From contig JAFCMP010000223.1 of the NCBI GenBank assembly GCA_017506865.1, positions 496,001 to 560,000 on the forward strand: 64,000 nt of DNA. Direction: 5' to 3'. The translations under genes were made by a program, and so were the position numbers. Below, one piece after another: positions 25,409 to 34,708 of this stretch. Under the pieces are notes generated by a model that saw only the letters and a list, made by a program, of their open reading frames with translations, was not told the DNA's origin and searched no databases. Source of the stretch: Tribonema minus. Its lineage: Eukaryota > Sar > Xanthophyceae > Tribonematales > Tribonemataceae. Position 1 is the stretch's first letter, and each line of letters starts with the position of its first letter.

Positions 25409-26035
25409 TCATGGAAAAGAGATCTGCTCATTCATGTTGAATTCCTCTCGGCTCTGTGCGATGCAGGACTCGCCCCAGACGTGCAAGTCCCTGGCGGCCA
25501 GAGTGACGACCTCCAGTCCGGTGAGGTCACCGGCGTCTCTGACCCTTTTAGCCAGCGCCCTCCACAGGACGTCTGCCCGCATTGCGGTCCGCGTCATGAG
25601 TGCGATCTCTCTCACGCCGTCTCCTCCTCTGTCGCGCTTCCGCTTGAAATGATCGACGAGCGTCATTATTCTCTGGGTGAGGAACGCCGCCCTGTCGTAC
25701 GCCCCCGGATGCGCGTCTCTGTACGACTGCATTTCACGCAGAGCGACGTAGACGCCAGCTTCCTCGGCCTCCGGCGTGGGCACAAGGAGGACAGGCTGCC
25801 CCCCTCTCACAAATCCGACGGGCACCGGCTTGTAAAACAGGAGATTGTCTGAGAGGGAGATGGCGGCGCCAATCAGTCCGCCCGCGACGACGCCAGCGAT
25901 CGCGCCGTTCCGTGATCCCGATGCTGCGGAAGCAAGGTATGACATCCACTGCTGACGGCTCGCACTCATTCCCCTGGACGCCGCCCTCATCGCGAGGGCG
26001 GCTCTTTCCTGGCCCAACGCTGCGAGCAACTCCAT
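25409..26035 (-). CDS. hypothetical membrane-associated protein, 208 aa
   Basis: A Gly/Ala-rich hydrophobic stretch (about residues 42-60, NGAIAGVVAGGLIGAAISL) could insert in membranes. It is followed by a soluble charged helical region (AFLTQRIMTLVDHFKRKRDRG). It is divergent from the gene at 26111, with about 75 bp between them holding an AAAATGTG element. No family was recognised. Confidence 0.6.
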   Translation of the reverse strand: MELLAALGQERAALAMRAASRGMSASRQQWMSYLASAASGSRNGAIAGVVAGGLIGAAISLSDNLLFYKPVPVGFVRGGQPVLLVPTPEAEEAGVYVALREMQSYRDAHPGAYDRAAFLTQRIMTLVDHFKRKRDRGGDGVREIALMTRTAMRADVLWRALAKRVRDAGDLTGLEVVTLAARDLHVWGESCIAQSREEFNMNEQISFP

Positions 26036-26110
26036 GTGTTGTCAAGTCATACATACAAAATGTGAAGCTCTCGAGGGCCCTTTTTTTTTGTCGCTTGTGA
26101 GCAAGACGCG

Positions 26111-26638
26111 ATGCAGAACACGATGAACGCAGAGTCCGCTTTCGGACACAGAGCGCTGGCGAGTCTCGTTGTCTGCGTATACGGTATGATCGTCGCCACG
26201 TCGGTGATGCGGCACGGAGACAGGCACAAGACGAGGCACATGACGATGAGGGCTGTGAGTCTATTGAGAGATGCTGCGCGCAGCAGTCTGAGGGCAGACA
26301 GAGATGGTGCCGATGCCACTGACGCTTATGCGGACGCCGCGCGGGCACGTATCTACATTGCAGCCGTGGAGCGCCTCTTGAGTGCTGAGGACGTTGCCCA
26401 CCTCTCCGGCATTTCGCTGGACAAGATGAGAGAGTACGTCGACGAACAGCTGTCGCGCACGAGGTCCCAGCTGCCTCGTGAGGAGGATGCCGCTACGCCC
26501 GCGCCCGCGCCAGCTGCAAACCAGAACAGGCGGCCGACCGTTGAGGGGTGGCAGTCCCTGTACGCCCCCACGTACCTCGACAGATACGCACAGGACGCCT
26601 CTGCACCCGCTGCGAAGGTCAAGAGGTCACGGTGGTAG
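26111..26638 (+). CDS. hypothetical single-pass membrane protein, 175 aa
   Basis: Residues 12-33 (ALASLVVCVYGMIVATSV) form a likely transmembrane helix near the N-terminus. A helical domain follows (YIAAVERLLSAEDVAHLSG), then a Pro/Ala-rich linker and a basic end (KVKRSRW). A T9 tract lies about 30 bases upstream. A virion membrane role is possible. Confidence 0.6.
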   Translation: MQNTMNAESAFGHRALASLVVCVYGMIVATSVMRHGDRHKTRHMTMRAVSLLRDAARSSLRADRDGADATDAYADAARARIYIAAVERLLSAEDVAHLSGISLDKMREYVDEQLSRTRSQLPREEDAATPAPAPAANQNRRPTVEGWQSLYAPTYLDRYAQDASAPAAKVKRSRW

Positions 26639-26662
26639 ATCCTCTCGGCGGGCGAGTTGACA

Positions 26663-27955
26663 TCATGAGGCACTGTCCACAAACAACTCCAACTGCTCCA
26701 CTGTAGGCTGTTCATCGTACAGCTTGCCGTTCACACACATTTTCAGTGTGCCCCCGGTGTGCTGTGCGGTCACTCGCAAGAAGTGCTCGATGTACTCTTT
26801 GATCTCTTCAATCGCAGCGTGGGTGTGAGGAATGCGCAGCATGTGCACTTTGCTGATCTGTGCCAGTCCATCCTTCTCAATGTCTCGCTTGCGCTGAGTC
26901 AAGAACATCTCCTCCTTCGTCTTGGTATTGCTTCCGAAGCTGGTAGCCACAAAGTGCTGAGTACCGTCCATCTCTAGCAACCATGGCGGTGTGGAAGCGG
27001 TCTCATGAACGAGAAAGTCGTACCTATAAGCAGAGTTGGGAAATCTGAACTCGCGTGTGAACTTGTACCCTAGCATTTCCAAAACGGCTGATGCGTCGCG
27101 TTCCAGTTTGCTTGACTTGCATCGCGGGCAACCACTTCCGACACCATTCCTGTTGTACACCTGTGCTTCCCAGCTTTCGTGCTCCGGCACATCACACTTC
27201 CACAGCAGGTACTGTGTTCCCATCGACGGTAGGCGAAACAGGAAGTCCCATCGCTCCTTCTCACTCATAGACGACATGGTACGGTCATTCTCCATGTCGA
27301 TTTCCGCACACAACTTCGGGTTAGTCATACCCAGCGACTTGCATCGGCAGCTCTCTCTTGAGGCGCCGAGTGAGCAGATTGGGCAGCCATTCATGTTGGC
27401 TTCAGATGTGCGGTTGTTTATTTTAGCGCTCCAAATGTGTTCCTCACCGCAATCGCATATGCATAACCAGTCAACAGTGTCGTTTGAAGAAGCGGGCTTG
27501 GACGATGGGTCCAGGTCGCCGTTGCGTGTGGGGTGCAGCTGATTCGTGATGCCAGGGAATTTGTAGAGCAGCGACTGATGAATGCAGCATTTCTTGCTCA
27601 TGCGTGCGCACTGACCGCACCCTATGTTACCAACTGCCCTCCTGTTGACATGTGCTTCCCACTTGTGCTCACAACCGCATGACACGACATGTCTCCAATG
27701 CAGCCGCGTACAGTTGCCAACTCTGAACTTGTCGACCTGCTGCTTGGTAATGCCAACCTTCAAGCACGCCTCAAAATCTATTTCGGCGTATATCTTGTGG
27801 TCACGCAACCAGCCGGGATGCTTGAAGGAGGGGAACGATGCGACATGCCGTGTTAAAGCCCATTTATCACGGAACGTCTTCCCACAATCGCATTCATTGC
27901 CCTTACAAGCGTATTTCAGATTTTTCCTTGCGGTCCTCTTCTTCAGCATTAGCAT
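26663..27955 (-). CDS. zinc-ribbon repeat protein with Vsr/DUF559-like nuclease domain, intron-free
   Basis: This 430-residue protein starts with a C2H2-like element (CDCGKTFRDKWALTRH). Zinc-ribbon modules follow (CGCEHKW...CGQC, CDCGEEHIW...CPIC, CPRC). The C-terminal nuclease domain (SSKLERDASAVLEML, YRYDFLVHE...WLLEMDGTQHF, MLRIPHTH) has the Asp...E-x-D arrangement of restriction-like folds. It is a paralogue of the spliced gene at 22111-23406 and aligns with it across the splice junction. Confidence 0.8.
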   Translation of the reverse strand: MLMLKKRTARKNLKYACKGNECDCGKTFRDKWALTRHVASFPSFKHPGWLRDHKIYAEIDFEACLKVGITKQQVDKFRVGNCTRLHWRHVVSCGCEHKWEAHVNRRAVGNIGCGQCARMSKKCCIHQSLLYKFPGITNQLHPTRNGDLDPSSKPASSNDTVDWLCICDCGEEHIWSAKINNRTSEANMNGCPICSLGASRESCRCKSLGMTNPKLCAEIDMENDRTMSSMSEKERWDFLFRLPSMGTQYLLWKCDVPEHESWEAQVYNRNGVGSGCPRCKSSKLERDASAVLEMLGYKFTREFRFPNSAYRYDFLVHETASTPPWLLEMDGTQHFVATSFGSNTKTKEEMFLTQRKRDIEKDGLAQISKVHMLRIPHTHAAIEEIKEYIEHFLRVTAQHTGGTLKMCVNGKLYDEQPTVEQLELFVDSAS

Positions 27956-28039
27956 TTCTGACAGCGCTAGATAGTGACAGAGGCTCTTTGATGCACAGAA
28001 AACATTTTAAATTGACAACGAATTTCACAAACTAGCTAT

Positions 28040-28456
28040 TTAGGAGCGTTCTCCGCGGATACGCCTGGCGAGCTGGACATCGCGGGGCATTATCGTCACC
28101 CGCTTGGCGTGAATGGCACACAGGTTGGTGTCTTCGAAGATACCCACTAGGTACGCCTCCGCTGCCTCTTGCAAGGCGAGCATTGCAGATCCCTGAAATC
28201 TGAAGTCAAATCCAGCCTTATAATCCTGGATGATCTCACGTACTAGTCTGGAAAACGGAAGCTTTCGTATCAGCAGTTCTGTGCTCTTCTGATACCTCCT
28301 GATTTCACGAAGAGCGACGGTTCCCGGGCGGTAGCGATGAGGCTTTTTTACACCGCCTGTGGCAGGTGCGCTTTTGCGTGCGGCCTTGGTCGCCAACCGC
28401 TTACGTGGTGCCTTGCCGCCGGTTGATTTGCGCGCAGTCTGCTTCGTGCGAGCCAT
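28040..28456 (-). CDS. histone H3 with canonical tail and lengthened, CENP-A-like loop 1
   Basis: This 138-residue protein has an N-terminal tail ([19 protein letters not shown]) that is canonical, with Lys at positions 4, 9, 14, 18 and 27. The fold is near-canonical except in loop 1, which reads [11 protein letters not shown]. The neighbouring H3 at 28507 has DFKSDLRFQ there. Two extra residues and a GxDF pattern at this position are hallmarks of CENP-A-type H3 in animals. It sits head-to-tail downstream of the other H3, with its own AAAAAATGT element about 30 bases upstream. Whether it behaves as a centromere-like variant is inference. Confidence 0.95.
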   Translation of the reverse strand: MARTKQTARKSTGGKAPRKRLATKAARKSAPATGGVKKPHRYRPGTVALREIRRYQKSTELLIRKLPFSRLVREIIQDYKAGFDFRFQGSAMLALQEAAEAYLVGIFEDTNLCAIHAKRVTIMPRDVQLARRIRGERS

Positions 28457-28486
28457 ATCGGCGGTTGTGAATACACGAATACACAT

Positions 28487-28495
28487 ACATTTTTT
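28487..28495 (-). promoter_or_regulatory. AAAAAATGT element before the CENP-A-like H3 gene
   Basis: It lies in the 50-bp gap between the two tandem H3 genes, about 30 bases before the ATG at 28456. Confidence 0.55.
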
Positions 28496-28506
28496 CAAGC
28501 AGAAGA

Positions 28507-28947
<441 letters not shown>

Positions 28948-29212
28948 TCACCCGCGATTGCCACATTTGTCGTTGCCGCAGCGAACGCACTCTAGGCGGC
29001 AGCCTACGGGGGATCGCCCGCACAGTTCATCACATCGCCGCCAATCCTACATCAACGCCACTGGGCCGCGGTTCACGGCAACAACACCCAGTGTGCCTTG
29101 CCAGAAGTGTGTACGCTTCCATCATGCACGGCAGTGCGGGTTGCTGCACATCAGCCTCGTTCACACAATTGACCAAATAAAATCTTATCATGTGAGCAAC
29201 GAGACGAGCGCG

Positions 29213-29788
29213 ATGCCCATAGTATTGGTGTTTGCAGATGTTGCGCAGTTGACATTTCCTCACAGCACTGCCACGGCCGCTAAGGTGGTGAGCACCTATG
29301 GTAGCACATACGCAAAGGACGTCGTGTTCAATCGCAGCATTATGGTGACTGATAAGGCTGATGGCGCCACAGGGACCGGCACTTGCTACTCGTACATGAG
29401 AGAGGCGAGCGGCGCCGTCAGCGAGGTGGCCAGAAACATCTACAGTGTCGATTCAGCAATGAGTAAAGGCACATACAGCGTAGGCACGCTGCGGACAAAC
29501 GGCAGCGAGAAGACAATAGACAATGCGTTTGAAATTGATCATGAGCAGCTCGTCGTCACCAGCACGAGTTCAACGGATTCTTCACAGGCGAGCACGACCG
29601 CCATCAACTACGCCGGCATTCAGTTCTCGACTGACTCCGCTTCTATGTATTTCGGTTCGGAACAGCAGTTCAGAATACGTTTCGGGGCTGGTGAGGCGCC
29701 CAACGGGGGCAACACGCTCAGCTTTGATAGCAAGAACGGCGATGGTTCTTACAGTGCACGCCTGTCATTCACTGACGAAGTCGCATGA
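29213..29788 (+). CDS. fibre-related structural protein, 191 aa
   Basis: The ATG at 29213 (MPIVLVFADV) is the first Met after an ATAAAATCTTATCATGTG stretch. The protein is rich in Ser, Thr, Gly and Asn. It has a DVVFNRSIMV motif comparable with DVFNRNIYQ of the spliced fibre-like protein at 23463-25146. The C-terminal half looks beta-rich (YFGSEQQFRIRFGAG). It is probably a small member of the same virion-surface family. Confidence 0.55.
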   Translation: MPIVLVFADVAQLTFPHSTATAAKVVSTYGSTYAKDVVFNRSIMVTDKADGATGTGTCYSYMREASGAVSEVARNIYSVDSAMSKGTYSVGTLRTNGSEKTIDNAFEIDHEQLVVTSTSSTDSSQASTTAINYAGIQFSTDSASMYFGSEQQFRIRFGAGEAPNGGNTLSFDSKNGDGSYSARLSFTDEVA

Positions 29789-29830
29789 GCGGTGACGGCC
29801 TGAAAAAATCTGTAGTGTTGAGAAAGGGTC

Positions 29831-30205
29831 ATGACGATCATCGGAAGGGTCTATGTCAAATCGCACGGCGAAGCCCCGCCCTGCAAATCCGAACCTGAGG
29901 CTGTGACTGCACAGGACCCCGCGCTTGTGTCCACGCTTGCACCAGCGGGCGTCCCTGCGCCCGCGCCTGCGCCCAAACCCGCGCCCAAGCCCGCGCCAGT
30001 GCGCGTTCCTGTACAACCTGGCAAGCACTCTGTTGTCGTGGCGGTGGATGAGAAGGACTTTGTGCCGCAGACTCGGAGCCTCTCTAAAGTTCTCGCTGGC
30101 TCTGAGCCTGAAGCAGCAGAAGAACCCGCTGTCCAATCAGCAGTTACAGCGCCCGTGAAGAAGGCAGCGAGGGCGCCTGCACGGCGTCTGCGCCGAGGAC
30201 GGTGA
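29831..30205 (+). CDS. small Pro/Ala-repeat basic protein, 124 aa
   Basis: The ATG at 29831 follows a GAAAAAATCTGTAGTGTTG element. The middle has PAPAPAPKPAPKPAPVRV repeats, and the C-terminus is basic (KKAARAPARRLRRGR). This is the composition of a nucleic-acid-condensing or virion core protein. No family was recognised. Confidence 0.55.
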   Translation: MTIIGRVYVKSHGEAPPCKSEPEAVTAQDPALVSTLAPAGVPAPAPAPKPAPKPAPVRVPVQPGKHSVVVAVDEKDFVPQTRSLSKVLAGSEPEAAEEPAVQSAVTAPVKKAARAPARRLRRGR

Positions 30206-31042
30206 TCAGCGCGCCGCGAAGAGATTGGTCATGACCCACCGCAGCAGGCAAATTGACTCGAGGACGTCCGGCAGGGCCCTGTGGGTCCCCTGAGGGGCCG
30301 GCAGGGAGCGCAGGAGGTCGGGGCGCCAGCGCCTGGTGATCTCCAGGACGCTCGTGACGTCAATCGTCTTGTGAGCAATGTATTTGCGCAGATTGGGGAA
30401 TCGGTTGAGGATGACGCCGCGATCGAAGTAGCAACTGCAGCCTGCAAACATGACTCGGTACACATCATGCTGCTGCGCGCGCGGCCTCGGCCGGCCGTAG
30501 GCGGGCCCTGCCCGATGCCGCCGTGTGTCCTGCGCCTCAATATCCCCAGCCATTGCATCACCGTCTTCAATCACATCCCCGAACTCTGCTGTCTTGAAGA
30601 CGTTCCGCTTCACCACCGCCTCGGGCACCTCTGCGGCCGCAGCGGCACGCGCCTTCCGCGGCTTCGCGTGCTTGACGATGAAAGCTTCCAACAATTCGCC
30701 GGCCTCCGCTTCGGAGATGACAGACGCCCGGCACTGTTGGAAGAGGTCATTGCCGCCAGCGTAGCGGGGGCCAAAGTGCTCAGCGCACCAGCTCGATGCG
30801 CCCGCGAGCACGCGGTCGGGCTGATGGATGATGACGTGAAATGTGTCTTGCACGGTCAAGTCATCACCAGTGACGGCCGCAGCAATCTCCAGCACGCCAA
30901 AGCCCGGTGATGTGGGGTCTAGTCCCGTGCACTCTATATCGCACCAGATCCACGTGGCGTCGTAACGACGCGGGAAGTCCTCAAAGTTTAGAAATCCCGC
31001 ACCGGCGTCACGCATCACCGGCGCATAATACGTGGTAAACAT
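30206..31042 (-). CDS. oligoribonuclease-like DEDDh 3'-5' exonuclease
   Basis: This 278-residue protein has the DEDDh residues: CDIECTGLDP (Asp, Glu) near the N-terminus and HRALPDVLESI (His, Asp) near the C-terminus. A segment around MFAGCSCYFDRGVILNRFP takes the place of the usual GNS...D motif. The spacing, HQPD...W...H...EAE and TIDVTSVLEITRRW all match oligoribonuclease/REXO2. An Ala/Arg-rich insertion of about 50 residues interrupts the middle. The annotated ATG at 31042 lies about 20 bases after an AAAATGT element; the ATG inside that element (31063) is the alternative. The family degrades very short RNAs. Confidence 0.75.
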   Translation of the reverse strand: MFTTYYAPVMRDAGAGFLNFEDFPRRYDATWIWCDIECTGLDPTSPGFGVLEIAAAVTGDDLTVQDTFHVIIHQPDRVLAGASSWCAEHFGPRYAGGNDLFQQCRASVISEAEAGELLEAFIVKHAKPRKARAAAAAEVPEAVVKRNVFKTAEFGDVIEDGDAMAGDIEAQDTRRHRAGPAYGRPRPRAQQHDVYRVMFAGCSCYFDRGVILNRFPNLRKYIAHKTIDVTSVLEITRRWRPDLLRSLPAPQGTHRALPDVLESICLLRWVMTNLFAAR

Positions 31043-31120
31043 GCTTTGCGCAGCGGCATACATTTTATGACAGCAGCAGCTGCCACGTTTTTTTGTTGTG
31101 CAAGCGTGCAGTGAGAGCAG

Positions 31121-31852
31121 ATGAAGGGCGACGCCCTGTGCTGTCCCATCAGTCTAGAGCCCCTTCCCCCTGGAAAAGGGACATTTGTCCATGACGGCGT
31201 GTCATTCGGCACTCTGGCGCTGCACTCGTACTTGGTCGCATGCCCCGGATCCACCAACCCGCTCACACGTGCAGCGTTCAGTGCGGACGAGGTGAATGTT
31301 CTCAATGCAGCGGCTTTGAGTCTCAGCCCGGATGGGGAGGTGGAGAGTGCGGCAGGCGGGCGCCGTGCCGCGAGGGCAAAGCGGAGACGCGACGAGGCAA
31401 TGCAAACGATGCAGTACTTTGAAGGTGAAGCGCGAGACGCGGTAGTCTCGGTGGCGGAGGGGTCAGACGCGTACACGTACGACGCCGCCATGGCAACCGC
31501 CGCGCGCACTCTCTGCGACATCTGTGTTGATGTGTTCGCAGCAGGAGGGGGAGAGGCGGCTTGGGAGGACATATGTAGGGGCCTGGTTGAACTGGCGCAA
31601 GCACGGATGCCGGCGGGACAGCGCCTGTGGCACGTTCTTTCACTGGTGGGTTCGATTCGCTTTATGGTGGTGCTGCCAGGGCTTCGCCGCAGCGCGAGGG
31701 TCGCCCAAGCGAGCGTTATTGAGCGGCCTCAAGTCGCAGCAGATGATATTGAAGATGACGACGGCGAGGATGATGTCAGCGATTCTTCGTGGTCTGAGCA
31801 ATCATCAGATGAAACATCCACAGAGAGTTGGTGCGGCGAGGAAGAAGATTGA
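31121..31852 (+). CDS. U-box/RING-like protein, 243 aa
   Basis: Residues 7-60 (CCPISLEPLPPGKGTFVHDG...ALHSYL...NPLTRAAFSADEV) match the modified RING or U-box fold found in many giant virus proteins. The centre is helical, and the C-terminus is a long acidic Ser/Asp/Glu tail. It probably acts as an E3 ubiquitin ligase or an adaptor. A CGTTTTTTTGTTGTGC tract lies about 30 bases before the start. Confidence 0.6.
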   Translation: MKGDALCCPISLEPLPPGKGTFVHDGVSFGTLALHSYLVACPGSTNPLTRAAFSADEVNVLNAAALSLSPDGEVESAAGGRRAARAKRRRDEAMQTMQYFEGEARDAVVSVAEGSDAYTYDAAMATAARTLCDICVDVFAAGGGEAAWEDICRGLVELAQARMPAGQRLWHVLSLVGSIRFMVVLPGLRRSARVAQASVIERPQVAADDIEDDDGEDDVSDSSWSEQSSDETSTESWCGEEED

Positions 31853-31859
31853 AGCAGCA

Positions 31860-32216
31860 TTAATGCGACTTGCGCCTGCACCCCTCGGCAATGTCCATTA
31901 CAATGCCCCTCGCCTTGGCTTCAGCTATCTCCCCTTTCTCCCTTTCTTGGCCTAACACCAAGAGCTTCAGCACTGTGGGAAGGTCCGGAGGCACTGCGCG
32001 GTGGCACGCCACGCTAAACAGCCCGGAGTACGCCACTGCCAGCCGCGCAAACTCTGTCTGCATGATGAAGGCCCGCTTTCTGGGCTCCTCGCCTCTGAGG
32101 TCTGTTAGCCTCACCAGCAGCTGCGTGTAATCCGCTATGAGCTCGTCCTTCGTGTAGTCTGAGACTGCCCTCACCTGTCGTAAAGTCTCGTGCTGTGCAG
32201 CTTCCCACGCAGACAT
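31860..32216 (-). CDS. hypothetical helical protein, 118 aa
   Basis: It starts MSAWEAAQHETL. It is strongly helical (DELIADYTQLLVRLTDL, PTVLKLLVLGQEREKGEIAEAK) with a basic end. It lies tail-to-tail with the U-box-like gene. No family was recognised. Confidence 0.55.
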   Translation of the reverse strand: MSAWEAAQHETLRQVRAVSDYTKDELIADYTQLLVRLTDLRGEEPRKRAFIMQTEFARLAVAYSGLFSVACHRAVPPDLPTVLKLLVLGQEREKGEIAEAKARGIVMDIAEGCRRKSH

Positions 32217-32234
32217 GCTATTGCACAATGAAAC

Positions 32235-32450
32235 TTATTTTTTACCACGCCCCTCGTCCGCAATCTCCCCTTCCTCCACTTCCGCGTCCGTGAGCATTTT
32301 CAGGAGTGTCTGGGGGTAGAGGGGTCGGCAGAGTCGCACCGGCAATCGCAGTGGCACCCACATTGCGCCGTATACCTGCTCCATCGCCCACTCCTCACAA
32401 AGGGCATTGCGCCTGAACCACATGAGCATCGAGCCCGGCTTATCCGACAT
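32235..32450 (-). CDS. small hypothetical protein, 71 aa
   Basis: MSDKPGSMLMWFRRNALC leads to a Trp/Pro/Leu-rich centre and an acidic-then-basic end (EVEEGEIADEGRGKK). It lies directly upstream of the 31860-32216 gene on the same strand, with about 20 bases between. Confidence 0.45.
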   Translation of the reverse strand: MSDKPGSMLMWFRRNALCEEWAMEQVYGAMWVPLRLPVRLCRPLYPQTLLKMLTDAEVEEGEIADEGRGKK

Positions 32451-32629
32451 TGTCCTGTGCGTGAGGGGAGTGACTTGTGGTCGGCATATATGCGTGCCAT
32501 TCCCACTTTGCATTTCGTGCACCTCCTGCATTTGGTAAATGCTGCGAGGACAGTGTCATCAGCGTCAGACCAAACGCGTGCAGAGAGGTCGTTTTTTTCT
32601 TGTGCAGCACTACAACAAGGAACTGGGAC

Positions 32630-34708
32630 ATGGCCTCCAGCCTGAAGTCGAAGACCATCAAGACCCTGACGGGTGATGTGTACCAGCTGACCGGCGGACA
32701 GTGGAAGGTGGCAAAGAGGGAGGCCACGACCCCTCAGAAGCCCAACTTTGATGCAGCAGAGTATATTGGTCAGATCAAGGATGGTTCTGAGAACGTGAGT
32801 CGGGAGGGGTCCATCAAGTCCCAATGGTATGCCAAAATGGTGAACGGGAAGGCGCAGTGGGTGGAGGCGGAAGGCGAGAAGCCCATGATCGGCTACGACA
32901 TCACCAAGTCCAAGTTCGCGCCAGAGGAGGTGCTTCGCCCCTACGCCGAGGCCACCAATGAATCATTCTTGCGTAACTATGTGACGTACATGATGATGAA
33001 GAGGGAGATCGGCGGATATGTGCTGCGCTGGAACGGCGACCGCCTCTACAACACCGACGGCTCTGTCTTCCGCCTCAACACTCGTTTCCCAAGCCAGGCG
33101 CTCGCCACATTCACCGCTGGCTGGCCGCGGGATATTGCTTTTGACGGCATCCTCTATATCCCATATGAGACGGAAGTTCACTTCATGTACGTACGGGACG
33201 AGATCCAGAAGCTGTACTCCAAGCTCGTACCCACCGTCTTTGCTGACCCTGGCTTGAGGGATGTGATGGCGGCACTGAAGAAAGCGCGCATTGCCGTGCA
33301 ACGTGCAGGCGAACGAAACAAGGGAGAATCTCAGAGCGACTTTGTCCAGCGTGGCAAGGCAGCCGAAGCGCGACTTGAAGTTGCGAAGGCGAATGTCGAC
33401 AATGCGCTGGCCCAAATTGATGAAAGCATGCAGGACGAGAATTACGAACTGGGCTCCAGATTTATGCAGATGGCGATGAAGAGGTTCAAAGAGAAGAGCT
33501 CCGAATATTCTGTCAACGTTAATCTCCTTGAGAGTTACGCAAAGCTTCGCGCATACGTCATGGCGATCGGCACTGAGCAGGGCAAGGAGCCAGAGAAATT
33601 TGTGAAGAAATGGCCTGACATGGAGAAAACTGCAGCAAAAACTGAGGCTGACAGAGACATCATCGACTTTTACCAGGACGCCATCCACACCGAGATCAGG
33701 GAGCTTGCAGCGGCTCTCACGGATGACTCCGACAAAGACAGACACGACCTGGGATGGAGCATTGCCAAGTTCCAGGTCGTCGATCTCTGGAGTATCGACA
33801 AGGACACGTCTTTTGTGAAGCGGTACGAGATTCTTCGTAAGCGAATCCTCCCTCTCCAGGAGCATGTCATGATCACGTACGAGGAGAGTGATAGCGATAG
33901 CCCCACCTCCCGCCGAAGTTCGGGTTCTAGCTCGTCCTCAATCTCCACCTCAGATTTCGCTACACCAAATGTTCGGCAGCGACTGAGCAACCTCAGACAA
34001 TCCAATCTGCCTCGCCCAGGGCCGCAAACATACTTCAGCGGCCAGCGTCGGAACCCCGCTGTCGGCTTAGATTCAAGGTTCGTGAATAGGACTGGGGCGA
34101 GACCTGACCCCTGGGCGGACGCGGAGGTTCGTGAACACGCGAAGCAGTACACTGATCTGCTCAGCCTTGAGGATGCTTCGCTCGACTCAGGCCGGATTCC
34201 GCGCATGACAGTCACCATCGTGAAAACTGCAGAGCGGACAACACTTGAGCTAGCCACTGCGACATACATCAACAGCGTCGAGCAGGCCCAGCTGGCCATC
34301 TACGGCGCCCTGAAGCACAACACTATCAATATAATTGACCCAGACAACACGAGAAGCGACGCTACAACCGCCAAGATCCGTGGGATCCCCAAGTCCACTG
34401 GTCCTATTGCGCAGGAGAGGGCTCAACTGTACAGCGGCATGCTGCAGGGCTTCAAGTTTGGAGAGAAGGCTGATGACGCATTATTCGGTAGGCTCAAGTA
34501 CTTCAAGGTGCAGTCGGCGATGCACGGCGAGGTGCTAGTTGAGATCCCGGAGAGCACCTTACCCAATGACGACATGCGGAAAAAGCCCAAGGAGTACTTC
34601 CCTGTACCTCCCGATGGCTACACCACTGTATACTTCGCAAGGAAAATTGAAGGGGACATAGAAGGCACAACCCCGATGTGGGTGCTGGACTCGATTGAGT
34701 TTGAGTGA
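32630..34708 (+). CDS. DNA-ligase-like protein with degenerate nucleotidyltransferase motifs
   Basis: This 692-residue protein has residues around 110-185 that follow the layout of ATP-dependent DNA ligases. EIGGYVLRWNGDRLYN replaces the K-x-D-G-x-R...W-x-G motif, and FTAGWP...AFDGILY replaces F-T-x-G-L-P...LDGELW. The catalytic Lys and Asp of motif I and the motif-III Glu are missing. FVKRYEILRKRILPLQEHV fits the segment before motif IV. The C-terminus (GRLKYFKVQ...PVPPDGYTTVYFARK) resembles the ligase OB domain. Long helical insertions separate these parts. Ligation activity is unlikely; a structural or DNA-binding role is possible. A TTTTTTTCTTGTGC tract lies upstream. Confidence 0.6.
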   Translation: MASSLKSKTIKTLTGDVYQLTGGQWKVAKREATTPQKPNFDAAEYIGQIKDGSENVSREGSIKSQWYAKMVNGKAQWVEAEGEKPMIGYDITKSKFAPEEVLRPYAEATNESFLRNYVTYMMMKREIGGYVLRWNGDRLYNTDGSVFRLNTRFPSQALATFTAGWPRDIAFDGILYIPYETEVHFMYVRDEIQKLYSKLVPTVFADPGLRDVMAALKKARIAVQRAGERNKGESQSDFVQRGKAAEARLEVAKANVDNALAQIDESMQDENYELGSRFMQMAMKRFKEKSSEYSVNVNLLESYAKLRAYVMAIGTEQGKEPEKFVKKWPDMEKTAAKTEADRDIIDFYQDAIHTEIRELAAALTDDSDKDRHDLGWSIAKFQVVDLWSIDKDTSFVKRYEILRKRILPLQEHVMITYEESDSDSPTSRRSSGSSSSSISTSDFATPNVRQRLSNLRQSNLPRPGPQTYFSGQRRNPAVGLDSRFVNRTGARPDPWADAEVREHAKQYTDLLSLEDASLDSGRIPRMTVTIVKTAERTTLELATATYINSVEQAQLAIYGALKHNTINIIDPDNTRSDATTAKIRGIPKSTGPIAQERAQLYSGMLQGFKFGEKADDALFGRLKYFKVQSAMHGEVLVEIPESTLPNDDMRKKPKEYFPVPPDGYTTVYFARKIEGDIEGTTPMWVLDSIEFE

